Of a stretch of DNA of 56,623 nucleotides, positions 16,480 through 24,573 are shown in pieces. The notes beneath the pieces are model-generated. The model did not search any database and was not told the DNA's origin. It saw only the letters and a program-made list of their open reading frames with translations. This DNA comes from an uncultured Lachnospiraceae bacterium (GTDB lineage Bacteria; Bacillota; Clostridia; Lachnospirales; Lachnospiraceae). The stretch is taken from contig CAJTMW010000009.1 in the NCBI GenBank assembly GCA_910577275.1, positions 114,680 to 171,302 of the forward strand, written 5' to 3'. Both the position numbers and the translations under genes were made by a program. The number at the start of each line of letters is the position of its first letter. The first letter of the stretch is position 1.

Positions 16480-17820
16480 ATGAAAGCAAAAGCAATATCA
16501 TTATATTTCGAAGGAAGAAATGACAGAGAAGTTGAAGAGTATAACCGGCAGTTGGACAGATTGAAAGAAATGTATGCGGATGAAGTGTGTTTTATGGAAT
16601 CTGTCTGTATAGGCAGTAATATAAGTTCTGAAGCAGATATTGTAATCATCCCGCAGCTTTTTGGAGCGGTATTTAAGGAGAGTGAACGGCTGAAGGCCAT
16701 CCAAAAACCTGTTATGATTCTCACATCAGAATTTGGAACGGTGGAGATGTGGGACTGGGAGATTGTGGCATGGCTTCGGGATGAATTGAAGATGAATATA
16801 TTTTTCCCGTATAACTGCGAGATTGCAAGAGTAATATTCCGTTCGCTTGCGGCAAAGAAACTGATGGGAAGCGGGATAAAGTTTTTGATGTTTCAGGATG
16901 AACCGGGTGAAGGGATGCAGGCATATCTTTTCAAAAAATTCTACTGGTGGGATAAGAGCTGTACGGAGCTGATGGAAAATGCTTTTGGAATTAAAATCCT
17001 GTATAAAAGCTATAAGGAGCTGAACGAGAGGGCAGACAGCATAGAGGACGAGAGAGCATGGGCTTTGTGGGAAGAACGAAAAACGCCATGTGAGAATGTT
17101 TCGGACAGGTGTATTTTGAAGGCAGTAAAGCTTTATATAGCTGTTAAGGAGGTAATTGACGAAACGGGAGACGTATATGGAGTGGGCTGCAATTGCCTGA
17201 ATGAATCTTTCCATTCCTGCACAACGCCGTGTCTGGCATGGAACTGGATTTTTGAGTATGACCATATTATCTGGGCCTGTGAGGGCGATACCATTACAAT
17301 GCTGAGTAAATTCATGTTGTATACAGCTTTAAAAAAGCCTATGATGATGACAAATATTTATCCGTTTTTGATTGGAATGGCAGCCTTAAAACATGAAAAA
17401 ATCAATGAATTTCCGCAGATTGACGACCCGGATAATCATGCGCTTGGGGTTCATTGCGGATATTTCGGATTTGCGCCCGAAAGTTTCTGCAGCAGATGGG
17501 TTATGAGGCCGAAAGTATTGGAGATTGTAAATGAGGATGCCATTGTGATAGACTGTGAGATGGAAAAGGGAAAAATAACCATGGCAAAAGTTCGCCCGGA
17601 TATGAAGAAAATAACAATAATCGAAGCGGAAATAGAGGATTATGTTCAGTACCCGGGAAGCGACTGCAGAAACGGCGCACTGATTCGTTACAGAAACAAC
17701 AGTGGTCATAAGGTTATGGAAAGTCTCTCGTCCCATCATGCAATTATAATTCAGGGTGATGTTACACACCTTCTGGTGCAGATGGCAAGGGTTTATGGGA
17801 TTGAATGGGAGGTTGTGTAA
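16480..17820 (+). CDS. L-fucose/L-arabinose isomerase-fold protein, function unassigned
   Basis: 446 residues. The layout recalls the FucI/AraA superfamily: an N-terminal Rossmann-like part with ADIVIIPQLFGAV, a central part with ACEGDTITMLSKFMLY, which resembles the metal-binding Glu-Asp region, and a C-terminal beta part containing SSHHAIIIQGDV with a His pair. It is shorter than FucI (about 590 residues) and nearer AraA in length, but I do not recognise a characterised isomerase. It may isomerise a deoxy-sugar, uronate or ketose. It is first in an operon with a GNAT acetyltransferase and a Gfo/Idh-like protein and is probably controlled by the nearby DeoR regulator. RBS AAAGGAG lies before ATG 16480. 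Confidence 0.6.
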   Translation: MKAKAISLYFEGRNDREVEEYNRQLDRLKEMYADEVCFMESVCIGSNISSEADIVIIPQLFGAVFKESERLKAIQKPVMILTSEFGTVEMWDWEIVAWLRDELKMNIFFPYNCEIARVIFRSLAAKKLMGSGIKFLMFQDEPGEGMQAYLFKKFYWWDKSCTELMENAFGIKILYKSYKELNERADSIEDERAWALWEERKTPCENVSDRCILKAVKLYIAVKEVIDETGDVYGVGCNCLNESFHSCTTPCLAWNWIFEYDHIIWACEGDTITMLSKFMLYTALKKPMMMTNIYPFLIGMAALKHEKINEFPQIDDPDNHALGVHCGYFGFAPESFCSRWVMRPKVLEIVNEDAIVIDCEMEKGKITMAKVRPDMKKITIIEAEIEDYVQYPGSDCRNGALIRYRNNSGHKVMESLSSHHAIIIQGDVTHLLVQMARVYGIEWEVV

Positions 17821-17833
17821 CAGGAAAAATTAT

Positions 17834-18397
17834 ATGGAACTGAAATTTATTTTTAAAAATGATGTAACAAAGTCTCAGCAGGATATGATAGACAGTCTGA
17901 ATAAGGTATGTTTTGGGATTGACGAAGCCATTCTGAAAAATCAAAGTGAAGGCCATTATTTTGGAGCAGAGGAAGCAGGCGTCTGTGTGGCAATGGATGA
18001 CCGGAAAATAGTCGGAATAGCTTACGTTTACAAAAGATTGACACATTATGACGGCGATGAATTTTATATAGGCGGAATAGGGGGATTAGCTGTTGCGCCC
18101 GAATATCGCGGAAAAGGATACGCCCGCAAACTGGTTGAGAGCGGTTTGAAAATGTCATATGAAATCGGAGTAGACGTTGCATGCTTATTCATAGACGAGG
18201 GTGAGACGATATATCAATTATATGAAAAGCTGGGGTATGTTTTCCTGAAGAGAGATGCTTATTATATCGATTCATTGGGGAAAGAAAGAACAAGAGACGG
18301 TGTTATGATATTGGGATTAAGAAAGAAGGAATTAGCTGAAAAAATTCTTTCCACAAATGATAAGTTTCATTATGGAAATGATGAAGGGTGTTGGTAA
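17834..18397 (+). CDS. GNAT-family N-acetyltransferase
   Basis: 187 residues. ATG 17834 follows CAGGAAAA at normal distance; an upstream in-frame ATG at 17756 lies inside the preceding gene and is rejected. The acetyl-CoA-binding motif A is clear around residues 80-105: GGLAVAPEYRGKGYARKLV, followed by the motif-B-like YQLYEKLGYVFLKRDAYY. The substrate is unknown. In a sugar operon it may acetylate an amino sugar, or detoxify excess sugar as some sugar acetyltransferases do. Its stop overlaps the next start (TAATG), showing translational coupling. Confidence 0.8.
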   Translation: MELKFIFKNDVTKSQQDMIDSLNKVCFGIDEAILKNQSEGHYFGAEEAGVCVAMDDRKIVGIAYVYKRLTHYDGDEFYIGGIGGLAVAPEYRGKGYARKLVESGLKMSYEIGVDVACLFIDEGETIYQLYEKLGYVFLKRDAYYIDSLGKERTRDGVMILGLRKKELAEKILSTNDKFHYGNDEGCW

Positions 18398-19467
18398 TGA
18401 AAACAAAATTTATTGTTATCGGGTATGGATGGAGAGCGGATTTTTTTTACCGCATTGCGAGAGCGTTGCCGGAGGAATTTGAGGTTTGCGCGGGAGTTTT
18501 GCGTACAGAAGAAAGGGCCGGACAGGTTGCGAAGGAGAAGGGGATTTTTGCAACGGCAAATCTGGAAGATGCGTTGGCGACAGAGCCTGATTTTGCAGTA
18601 TTGTGTGTGCCGCGGGTAATTGTAAAGGAATATCTGTACCGGCTTATGGAAAAGAAAGTGCCAGTGCTATGTGAAACGCCGCCGGGACAGAATACAGAGG
18701 AGCTGTGTGAACTCTGGGCGGAGGCACAGCTGAAGAATGGGCAGGTGCAGGTGGCGGAGCAATATTTTCTGCAACCTTATTATGCGGCGGTGACGGAGGT
18801 AATAAGGGCCGGATATCTGGGAGAAGTGTCAAACGTTACGCTGTCAGCCCTTCATGGCTATCATGCCGTCAGTATGTTTCGGAAGCTGTTGGGGATTGGA
18901 TTTGAGAATTGTACAATTAAAGGGCAGAAGTTTTCTTTTGAAGTGACTGCTACAAACAGCAGGAAAGGTTTTGATTACAGCGGACAGGTTCTGGCGGATG
19001 ACAGGACAATTGCAACTCTGGAATTTACCAATGGAAAAACAGCGTTTTTCGATTTTTCAGGAGAGCAGTATTTTTCACTTATTCGTACCAGAAGATGGAA
19101 TATTCAGGGGATAAGGGGAGAAATTAATAATAATACCGTAAGGTTTCTGACAGAAAAAAATCTGCCTGTAGAGCAGACTTTAAAGCGGATGGATGTGGGC
19201 GTAAATAATAATAAGGAATGGGCGCACAGAGGAATCATGTTTCTTGACAGCATGGTTTATGAGAATCCCTTTTATCCGGCGCGGCTGAATGATGATGAGA
19301 TTGCCGTGGCCTCCTCTCTTAAGGCTATGAAAGAGTATGTGGAAACAGGAAAAGAATTCTATCCGCTGAAAGAGGCTCTTCAGGACACGTATCTGTCGTT
19401 TGCAATGGAGGAAGCCGCTAAGGACGGAGAAACTGTTATCACAAAAACACAGGCATGGGCGTTGTAA
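18397..19467 (+). CDS. Gfo/Idh/MocA-like protein with a changed catalytic motif
   Basis: 356 residues. ATG 18397 overlaps the previous stop in TAATG, with AAGGGTG upstream. The N-terminal Rossmann motif is present as VIGYGWRADFF. The family's EKP signature reads VLCETPPGQN here, so the catalytic lysine is replaced by threonine. The C-terminal alpha/beta domain seems intact. Loss of this Lys suggests a changed reaction, a different catalytic residue, or a non-catalytic role. It is last in the FucI-like operon and converges on deoR with a 9-base gap, so no separate terminator fits between them. Confidence 0.8.
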   Translation: MKTKFIVIGYGWRADFFYRIARALPEEFEVCAGVLRTEERAGQVAKEKGIFATANLEDALATEPDFAVLCVPRVIVKEYLYRLMEKKVPVLCETPPGQNTEELCELWAEAQLKNGQVQVAEQYFLQPYYAAVTEVIRAGYLGEVSNVTLSALHGYHAVSMFRKLLGIGFENCTIKGQKFSFEVTATNSRKGFDYSGQVLADDRTIATLEFTNGKTAFFDFSGEQYFSLIRTRRWNIQGIRGEINNNTVRFLTEKNLPVEQTLKRMDVGVNNNKEWAHRGIMFLDSMVYENPFYPARLNDDEIAVASSLKAMKEYVETGKEFYPLKEALQDTYLSFAMEEAAKDGETVITKTQAWAL

Positions 19468-19475
19468 AGACTTAT

Positions 19476-20267
19476 TTAAGCGAAAACGGTCTGTATGGAG
19501 TCCTGTAATTCCTCCAGATAACGGCGGGATTCAGGAGCAATCTGAGAATCGGTTATCAGTTTGTCAACTTCATTCAGGCCGGCAAATTTAACGAAACTGA
19601 TTTTACCGATTTTACTGCTGTCGCATAGAACAATTTTTTCCACAGCAGATTTCAGCATTGCCTTTTTTACTTCCGCCTGATTCATGTCCGGGGTCATAAA
19701 ACCTTTCTCCGGTGAAAAAGCGTTGGTGGCAAGAAAAACTTTATCAATATTTAAGGAAGTCAGGGTTGATAAGGTTATGGGGCCGACAGTGCATTGCTGT
19801 CGTCTCCTTAAATTGCCGCCAAGGACTATAATATTTGCATTGCTGTTTTGTTCAAGGAACAGTGCGATATTTAAATCATTGACAACAACGGTTAAGTTCC
19901 TTTTTTTCACAAGCATTTTCGATAATTCCATCATTGTACTTCCGGCGTCTATGGCTATGGTATCGCCGTCTTCCACCAATTCTGCCGCAAGCTTTGCAAT
20001 TGCCTGTTTTTTCTCTGCATTGCAGATTTTTTTATCGTCTGTTGAAGGCTCAAAGAGAGTTTGCCTGACCGGAATTGCCCCGCCATGGGTTCTCTTTAAG
20101 CGTCCTTTGGAAGCTAACTCCCGCAAATCGCTGCGGATAGTTGCCGGTGAAACCTGAAAATGTTCGCATAATTCGGGAACCAAAAGTTTAGTGCTTTTAT
20201 TAAGCAAAGTAACAATCTGTTCCTGTCTTTCTTCTGCAAACAGGGGTTGATTTTCTGTCTGATTCAT
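19476..20267 (-). CDS. DeoR-family transcriptional regulator
   Basis: 263 residues. An N-terminal winged helix-turn-helix lies at about 12-65 (RQEQIVTLLNKSTKL, SPATIRSDLRELASKGRL, then RTHGGA, the family hallmark). The C-terminal sensor domain has the sugar-phosphate-isomerase-like signature DTIAIDAGSTMMELSKML near 100-120 and VLGGNLRRR near 155. Such repressors sense phosphorylated sugars. RBS AAAGGATA precedes the start. It sits between two operons read on the other strand that share an AAATAACA-type repeat at their promoters. By position and repeat logic it most likely represses both, with a sugar phosphate made by the FGGY kinase as possible inducer. Confidence 0.9.
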   Translation of the reverse strand: MNQTENQPLFAEERQEQIVTLLNKSTKLLVPELCEHFQVSPATIRSDLRELASKGRLKRTHGGAIPVRQTLFEPSTDDKKICNAEKKQAIAKLAAELVEDGDTIAIDAGSTMMELSKMLVKKRNLTVVVNDLNIALFLEQNSNANIIVLGGNLRRRQQCTVGPITLSTLTSLNIDKVFLATNAFSPEKGFMTPDMNQAEVKKAMLKSAVEKIVLCDSSKIGKISFVKFAGLNEVDKLITDSQIAPESRRYLEELQDSIQTVFA

Positions 20268-20345
20268 AATTAAATATCCTTTTAACAGTCAAATTATCAG
20301 TGTTTACCTATATTTTCCAGAATATCACAGAATCTTTATGAAGTC

Positions 20346-20422
20346 AAATAACAATAAATGGTATATATAAAATAATAAACATTGACAAATAACAAGAAAA
20401 GTATATAATAAATAACATAAAA
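20346..20422 (+). promoter_or_regulatory. GH4-operon promoter with three AAATAACA repeats
   Basis: Promoter: TTGACA (20382-20387), 16 bases, TATAAT (20404-20409). Three direct repeats flank or overlap it: AAATAACAATAAA (20346-20358), AAATAACAAGAAAA (20387-20400, covering the spacer) and AAATAACATAAAA (20410-20422, directly after the -10). A fourth copy lies at 16437-16449. This arrangement fits cooperative DeoR repression. Confidence 0.7.
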
Positions 20423-20453
20423 AGAAAGAAAATGACAAGAAAGGAGAAAGGAA

Positions 20454-21818
20454 ATGGCAAAAATAGTATTGTTGGGGGCGGGAAGTACATCATTTTCAAT
20501 AGAATTGCTGAAGGATATATCTACCCTGCCGTCGCTTGAGGGAAGTGTATTATCTTTGGTGGATATTGATGAACACCGTCTTCACATGGCAGAATCACTG
20601 GTAACAAGATACTGCAGGGAATCAAATATGAAGCTGGAGGTTCATTCCTATACGGAGAGAAGGGATGCGCTGAGAGGAGCGGAATATGTTATCTGTGCGG
20701 TAAAAATCGGAGGGTACGGGCCGCTGGAGAAGGAAAGGGAAATTGCAGAGAAAAGAGGCTTTTACCGGGGAATAGGTGACAGAGTTTCCTGCTATTATGG
20801 CGGGATTGGCGCTTATCATCAGATACGTTTCCTTGAGGAGGTCGCGAAGGATATGGAAGAATTATGTCCTGACGCATGGCTGGTGCAAACGGCAAATCCT
20901 GTTTTTGAGGGAACAAATTATGTGACGAGCCATTATGGCATTAAGGCGGTGGGGGTTTGCCACGGACATAATGCATATAAGGAAATTGCCGAGGAACTGG
21001 GACTTGATTTGCAGTTTGTCAATGCCGAGGTAGTAGGATTTAACCACTGTGTCTGGCTGACAAAATTCATGTACAAGGGTAAGGACGCCTACCCGCTGCT
21101 TGATAAATGGATTGAGGAAAAATCGGAAGAATACTGGAGAAGTGAGAAATTTCTGGACCCGAACAGGGTATTTTCCAAGGACCAGCTTTCTCCGGGGGCA
21201 ATAGAGGCTTATCGTCTGTACGGCGTAATGCCGATAGGAGATGCGGTTCGCTCGGGAACGCCCTGGTGGACGCATACGGATTTTGAAACGAAATGTAAGT
21301 GGTATGGGAAAAACGGAGGCTTTGATTCAGAGATAGGATGGAAAAGCTATCTGGATTCCAAGGTGGATATTCAGGAACGCCTGAATGAAATTGTGGAATC
21401 CGGTAAGTCTGTAATGGAGGAGTACCGTCCGTCGGAAACCACAGAGCAGCACATACCCTTTATTGACTCTATGGCAAACGGAAATGAAAGAATTCTGACT
21501 TTAAATGTTCCTAATAATGGGGCAATTGCAGGATTGCCGGATGATATTCTGGTGGAAATTCCGGTTTTATGCAATGCTACGGGAATCCATAATGTGAAAA
21601 TCGGGAAGCTTCCGTATAAAGTAATGAATCATGTGATTCTTCCCAGGCTGGCAAGAGCCCGGAGTATTATGGACGCTTATGAGAATCGCAGCAGGGAAAT
21701 GCTTGTTTTAATGCTGTGTGAGGACCACAGAACGAAATCTTATGAGCAGGCGAAAGAACTGGTGGATGAGCTTCTGGCACAGCCGTGGAACAAGGATGCG
21801 GACGCGCACTATTTATAA
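20454..21818 (+). CDS. GH4 glycosidase, probable alpha-galacturonidase (LplD-like)
   Basis: 454 residues. GH4 enzymes use NAD+ and Mn2+ for a redox-elimination hydrolysis. Visible marks: the NAD motif LLGAGSTSFS at the N-terminus, TANPVFEGT near 146, the metal-ligand Cys in CHGHN (Cys169), and the second ligand His in GFNH (His198). The CHGx form of the cysteine motif is, as I recall, the mark of the alpha-galacturonidase subgroup (Bacillus LplD, Thermotoga TM0752), whereas alpha-galactosidases and glucosidases carry other residues. It would release galacturonate from oligogalacturonides in the cytoplasm, which agrees with the GH105 gene in the same locus. RBS AAGGAGAAAGGA. It is the first gene of a six-gene operon behind the DeoR-type operators. 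Confidence 0.85.
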   Translation: MAKIVLLGAGSTSFSIELLKDISTLPSLEGSVLSLVDIDEHRLHMAESLVTRYCRESNMKLEVHSYTERRDALRGAEYVICAVKIGGYGPLEKEREIAEKRGFYRGIGDRVSCYYGGIGAYHQIRFLEEVAKDMEELCPDAWLVQTANPVFEGTNYVTSHYGIKAVGVCHGHNAYKEIAEELGLDLQFVNAEVVGFNHCVWLTKFMYKGKDAYPLLDKWIEEKSEEYWRSEKFLDPNRVFSKDQLSPGAIEAYRLYGVMPIGDAVRSGTPWWTHTDFETKCKWYGKNGGFDSEIGWKSYLDSKVDIQERLNEIVESGKSVMEEYRPSETTEQHIPFIDSMANGNERILTLNVPNNGAIAGLPDDILVEIPVLCNATGIHNVKIGKLPYKVMNHVILPRLARARSIMDAYENRSREMLVLMLCEDHRTKSYEQAKELVDELLAQPWNKDADAHYL

Positions 21819-21833
21819 TACTTGAGTGTAGAT

Positions 21834-21866
21834 AGAAGGATGTCCCGGAGAAAGAGACATCCTTCT
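21834..21866 (+). terminator. Intercistronic hairpin between GH4 and kinase genes
   Basis: AGAAGGATGTC (21834-21844) pairs with GACATCCTTCT (21856-21866), a perfect 11-bp stem with an 11-base loop. Only TTGC follows, so it is probably a partial terminator or processing/stabilising hairpin that lowers expression of downstream genes. Confidence 0.6.
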
Positions 21867-21887
21867 TTGCAGCCTGGAGGTGAATAC

Positions 21888-23393
21888 GTGAAATATTTAA
21901 TAGGAGTTGATATAGGAACACAGGGGACGAAAGCGGCGCTGTATGATGAAAATATGACTTTAGCGGGAACGGCCTTTCAGGAATCCAATCTGATTATGTC
22001 TGACACCGGCGGAATCTGGCAGGAAGCGGATGAAATTTACCGGTCAGTGATTTTAAGTATCAGGCAGCTTGTCTCCGAATCCGGCGTATCTGGCAGCTGT
22101 ATAGAAGGAATTGGCATCGATTCTCAGATGGCGGGGATTATGGGGATTGACAGTGAGGGCGAAGCGGCTACGTACTTTGATTCGTGGCTGGATACCAGAT
22201 GCGGGAAGTATGTGGATTTTATGGAAAGGACAGCGGGAGAAAAAATCACCCATATTACAGGAAGTCCGGTATCTTATGCCCATGGACCCAAAATTCTCTG
22301 GTGGAAAAACGAGTATCCTGAAATATATAAAAAGATATGTAAATTTGTCCTGCCTCATGCTTACGTGACCGGGAAGCTGGCCGGTATAAAAGGTGAGGAC
22401 GCATACATGGATTATACCTGTATTCAGTATTCCGGTTTTGGCGATAATCAGGCAAAAAACTGGTCGGGGGAGCTCCTTGATATTTTTAAGGTGGAGAAGG
22501 AAAAGATGCCGGAGATTGTTTCCCCTTTTGAAATAGCAGGAAGACTCCAAAGAGAAGCGGCACAGCTTTGCGGATTACAGGAAGGGACTCCGATAGTAGC
22601 GGGAGCCGGGGATACGGCGGCTTCCATATTTGGGGCCGGTCTTTTTCAGAAAGGTACAATTCTGGACTGCGCGGGAACAGCTTCTGTCCTGTGCAGCGTG
22701 GTGGATGAGTATAAACCTGACATTAAGAACAGAACCATGATGATGATGCGCTCTCCGATAGACGGTCTGTGGTATCCTCTGGCATATATCAATGGCGGAG
22801 GACTGTGCGTCAGATGGCTGCGTAATCTTTTTCCGGGAGCTACCTACGAAGAATTGGAGCGGGAGGCAAAAGAAATAGGGGCAGGCAGCGAAGGACTTAT
22901 ATTCGTGCCTCATTTTGAGGGAAGGGTTCTGCCCAATAACCCCAATGTCAGGGGCAGCTTTACCGGCCTTAACTGGCGGCACCAGAGGGGGCATATGTAT
23001 CGGGCGGTAATGGAGGGTATAGCCTATGAATACCATTACTATCAGAAAGTTTTAAGACAGTTATATCCCGGGAATTCCTTTCAAAGGATGTGGGCAATCG
23101 GAGGCGGCGCCAGGTCGGAGCTCTTTTTAAAAATCAAGGCGGATGTGATGAATGCAGAAATATCCTCTTTTGAAATGGGAGATACGGCTCTCACCGGAAT
23201 TGCGGTTATTGCCGGAATGGGAATCGGGATGATAAAAGATTATGAAAAAATAATTGAAGGAAACCGCCAACTGCGATGGAAGTATGCAGCCGGAGAGGAA
23301 GGAACGGAAAATTTGGAAAAATACGGGAGACTTGCAGAAAGGTATCTTCAGGTGATGGAGTGCCTTGGTCCCGTTTATAAGGAAAGATGGTGA
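21888..23393 (+). CDS. FGGY-family carbohydrate kinase
   Basis: 501 residues starting at GTG 21888, chosen because GGAGGTG lies 5-10 bases upstream and the protein then starts at the conserved KYLIGVDIGTQGTKAA. The phosphate-binding N-terminal domain and the catalytic Asp in AGAGDTAASIFGAG (near residue 245) are intact, and C-terminal AIGGGARSELFLKI binds ATP. FGGY kinases phosphorylate ketoses, polyols or related sugars (xylulose, ribulose, rhamnulose, glycerol). The exact substrate cannot be read from sequence. In this operon it may phosphorylate the product of the FucI-like protein or of the dehydrogenases, giving the inducer of DeoR. Confidence 0.87.
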   Translation: MKYLIGVDIGTQGTKAALYDENMTLAGTAFQESNLIMSDTGGIWQEADEIYRSVILSIRQLVSESGVSGSCIEGIGIDSQMAGIMGIDSEGEAATYFDSWLDTRCGKYVDFMERTAGEKITHITGSPVSYAHGPKILWWKNEYPEIYKKICKFVLPHAYVTGKLAGIKGEDAYMDYTCIQYSGFGDNQAKNWSGELLDIFKVEKEKMPEIVSPFEIAGRLQREAAQLCGLQEGTPIVAGAGDTAASIFGAGLFQKGTILDCAGTASVLCSVVDEYKPDIKNRTMMMMRSPIDGLWYPLAYINGGGLCVRWLRNLFPGATYEELEREAKEIGAGSEGLIFVPHFEGRVLPNNPNVRGSFTGLNWRHQRGHMYRAVMEGIAYEYHYYQKVLRQLYPGNSFQRMWAIGGGARSELFLKIKADVMNAEISSFEMGDTALTGIAVIAGMGIGMIKDYEKIIEGNRQLRWKYAAGEEGTENLEKYGRLAERYLQVMECLGPVYKERW

Positions 23394-24430
23394 TGAATAT
23401 GGTAAGTGAGAAAGGAATGGAAAAAGTGACAGGTATCTGTCTGATAGGAGCAGGCAGGGCAGGTATGATACATGCCAGAAATTTTGCGTCAAGGGTGCCC
23501 TGTGCAAAAGTGACGGCCATAGCAGATACAGTGGAGGAAATGGCAAAAGCGGCGGCTGACGAGCTCAAGGCAGGATTTTACACAACAGATTACAGGGAAG
23601 CGCTCAAAAGAGACGATGTGGACGCCGTGGTGGTGGTTACGCCCACAAAATACCATGTTGATGTGGTGGTAGCCGCAGCGCAGGCGGGAAAACATATTTT
23701 TTGCGAGAAGCCTATGGCAATGAATAAGGAAGAATGCGAAAAGATGATTGAAGCAGCCAGGGCTAACGGCGTAAAGCTTCAGATAGGCTTTATGAGAAGA
23801 TTTGACGAGAATTTCCGCCGTGCCAAGAAGATGATTGAAGACGGGGAAATCGGCGATGTGGTGACGGTGAAATCCCTTACCCACGGACCCAGCACACCAA
23901 GAGAATGGATGTATGATATTGAAAAGAGCAACGGACCGCTGGCGGAAGTGAACAGCCATGATATTGATACAGTCCGCTGGCTTACAGGAGGGGAAGCCGA
24001 TTGTTTATATGCTATGGCTGGAAATTTCCGATGTGAGGAAGCCAGAGAAAGTTATCCTGACTTCTACGATACGGTTATGATGAATATCAGGATGAATAAC
24101 GGATGTATTGTCAATATTGACGGAGCGCAGGGCGTGCAATATGGATATGACGCGAGGGTCGATGTGGTAGGAACCAGGGGAATTATCCAAATCGGCGATT
24201 TGAAACAGGGAACCACATTGTCGTACACAAAAGACGGTATGAAAGGGGCGGTTGTAAAAAGCTGGACGGATTTATTTTCGGAAGCCTATTTAAATGAGGA
24301 TATCAGCTTTATCCGGTCTATTATGGAGGATAAAGAGCCGGAAGTAACGGGATGGGACGGAATGAAAGCGGTTGAAATCGTAAAGGCAGGAAACGAATCC
24401 ATCCGAACCGGACAGATAGTAAAGTTATAA
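23393..24430 (+). CDS. Gfo/Idh/MocA oxidoreductase (myo-inositol 2-dehydrogenase-like)
   Basis: 345 residues. ATG 23393 overlaps the kinase stop (TGATG) with AAGGAAAG at proper distance; ATG 23387 is too near that site. The NAD motif is CLIGAGRAGMIHARNF and the catalytic motif CEKPMAMN is canonical (Lys retained). The second catalytic element, NSHDIDTVRWL, includes the His-Asp pair typical of inositol-dehydrogenase-type members. It probably oxidises a cyclitol or pyranose at one hydroxyl. It is followed by a large hairpin element and then a zinc dehydrogenase. Confidence 0.85.
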   Translation: MNMVSEKGMEKVTGICLIGAGRAGMIHARNFASRVPCAKVTAIADTVEEMAKAAADELKAGFYTTDYREALKRDDVDAVVVVTPTKYHVDVVVAAAQAGKHIFCEKPMAMNKEECEKMIEAARANGVKLQIGFMRRFDENFRRAKKMIEDGEIGDVVTVKSLTHGPSTPREWMYDIEKSNGPLAEVNSHDIDTVRWLTGGEADCLYAMAGNFRCEEARESYPDFYDTVMMNIRMNNGCIVNIDGAQGVQYGYDARVDVVGTRGIIQIGDLKQGTTLSYTKDGMKGAVVKSWTDLFSEAYLNEDISFIRSIMEDKEPEVTGWDGMKAVEIVKAGNESIRTGQIVKL

Positions 24431-24434
24431 ATGA

Positions 24435-24558
24435 ACAGATGCGGAACCGGGGTAAAAAACAGCATCTGGACCGGCAATGCCCGGAAGGATTTCAGGAGGC
24501 AGAGCGGCTGGAAATCCTTCCAGACAAGGGGGCATTGCCGAGACAGATGCGGAACTGG
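24435..24558 (+). repeat. Nested hairpin element flanked by direct repeats
   Basis: ACAGATGCGGAACCGG (24435-24450) recurs as ACAGATGCGGAACTGG (24543-24558), 15 of 16 identical. Between them is a long inverted repeat: 24473-24493 (GGCAATGCCC then GGAAGGATTTC) pairs with 24511-24539 (GAAATCCTTCC, an 8-base bulge, GGGCATTGCC). An outer GCATCT (24462-24467) pairs with AGATGC (24545-24550). About 27 bp pair in total around a 17-base loop. It could be a miniature inserted element with target duplication, or an RNA structure controlling the downstream genes. Confidence 0.65.
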
Positions 24559-24573
24559 AATGGAGGAAAACAA

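Noticed and set aside
24439..24573. N-terminal extension of the zinc dehydrogenase through the hairpin element
   Set aside because: The conserved protein starts at 24574 after a good ribosome site; the extension encodes the inverted repeat and is not family-like.
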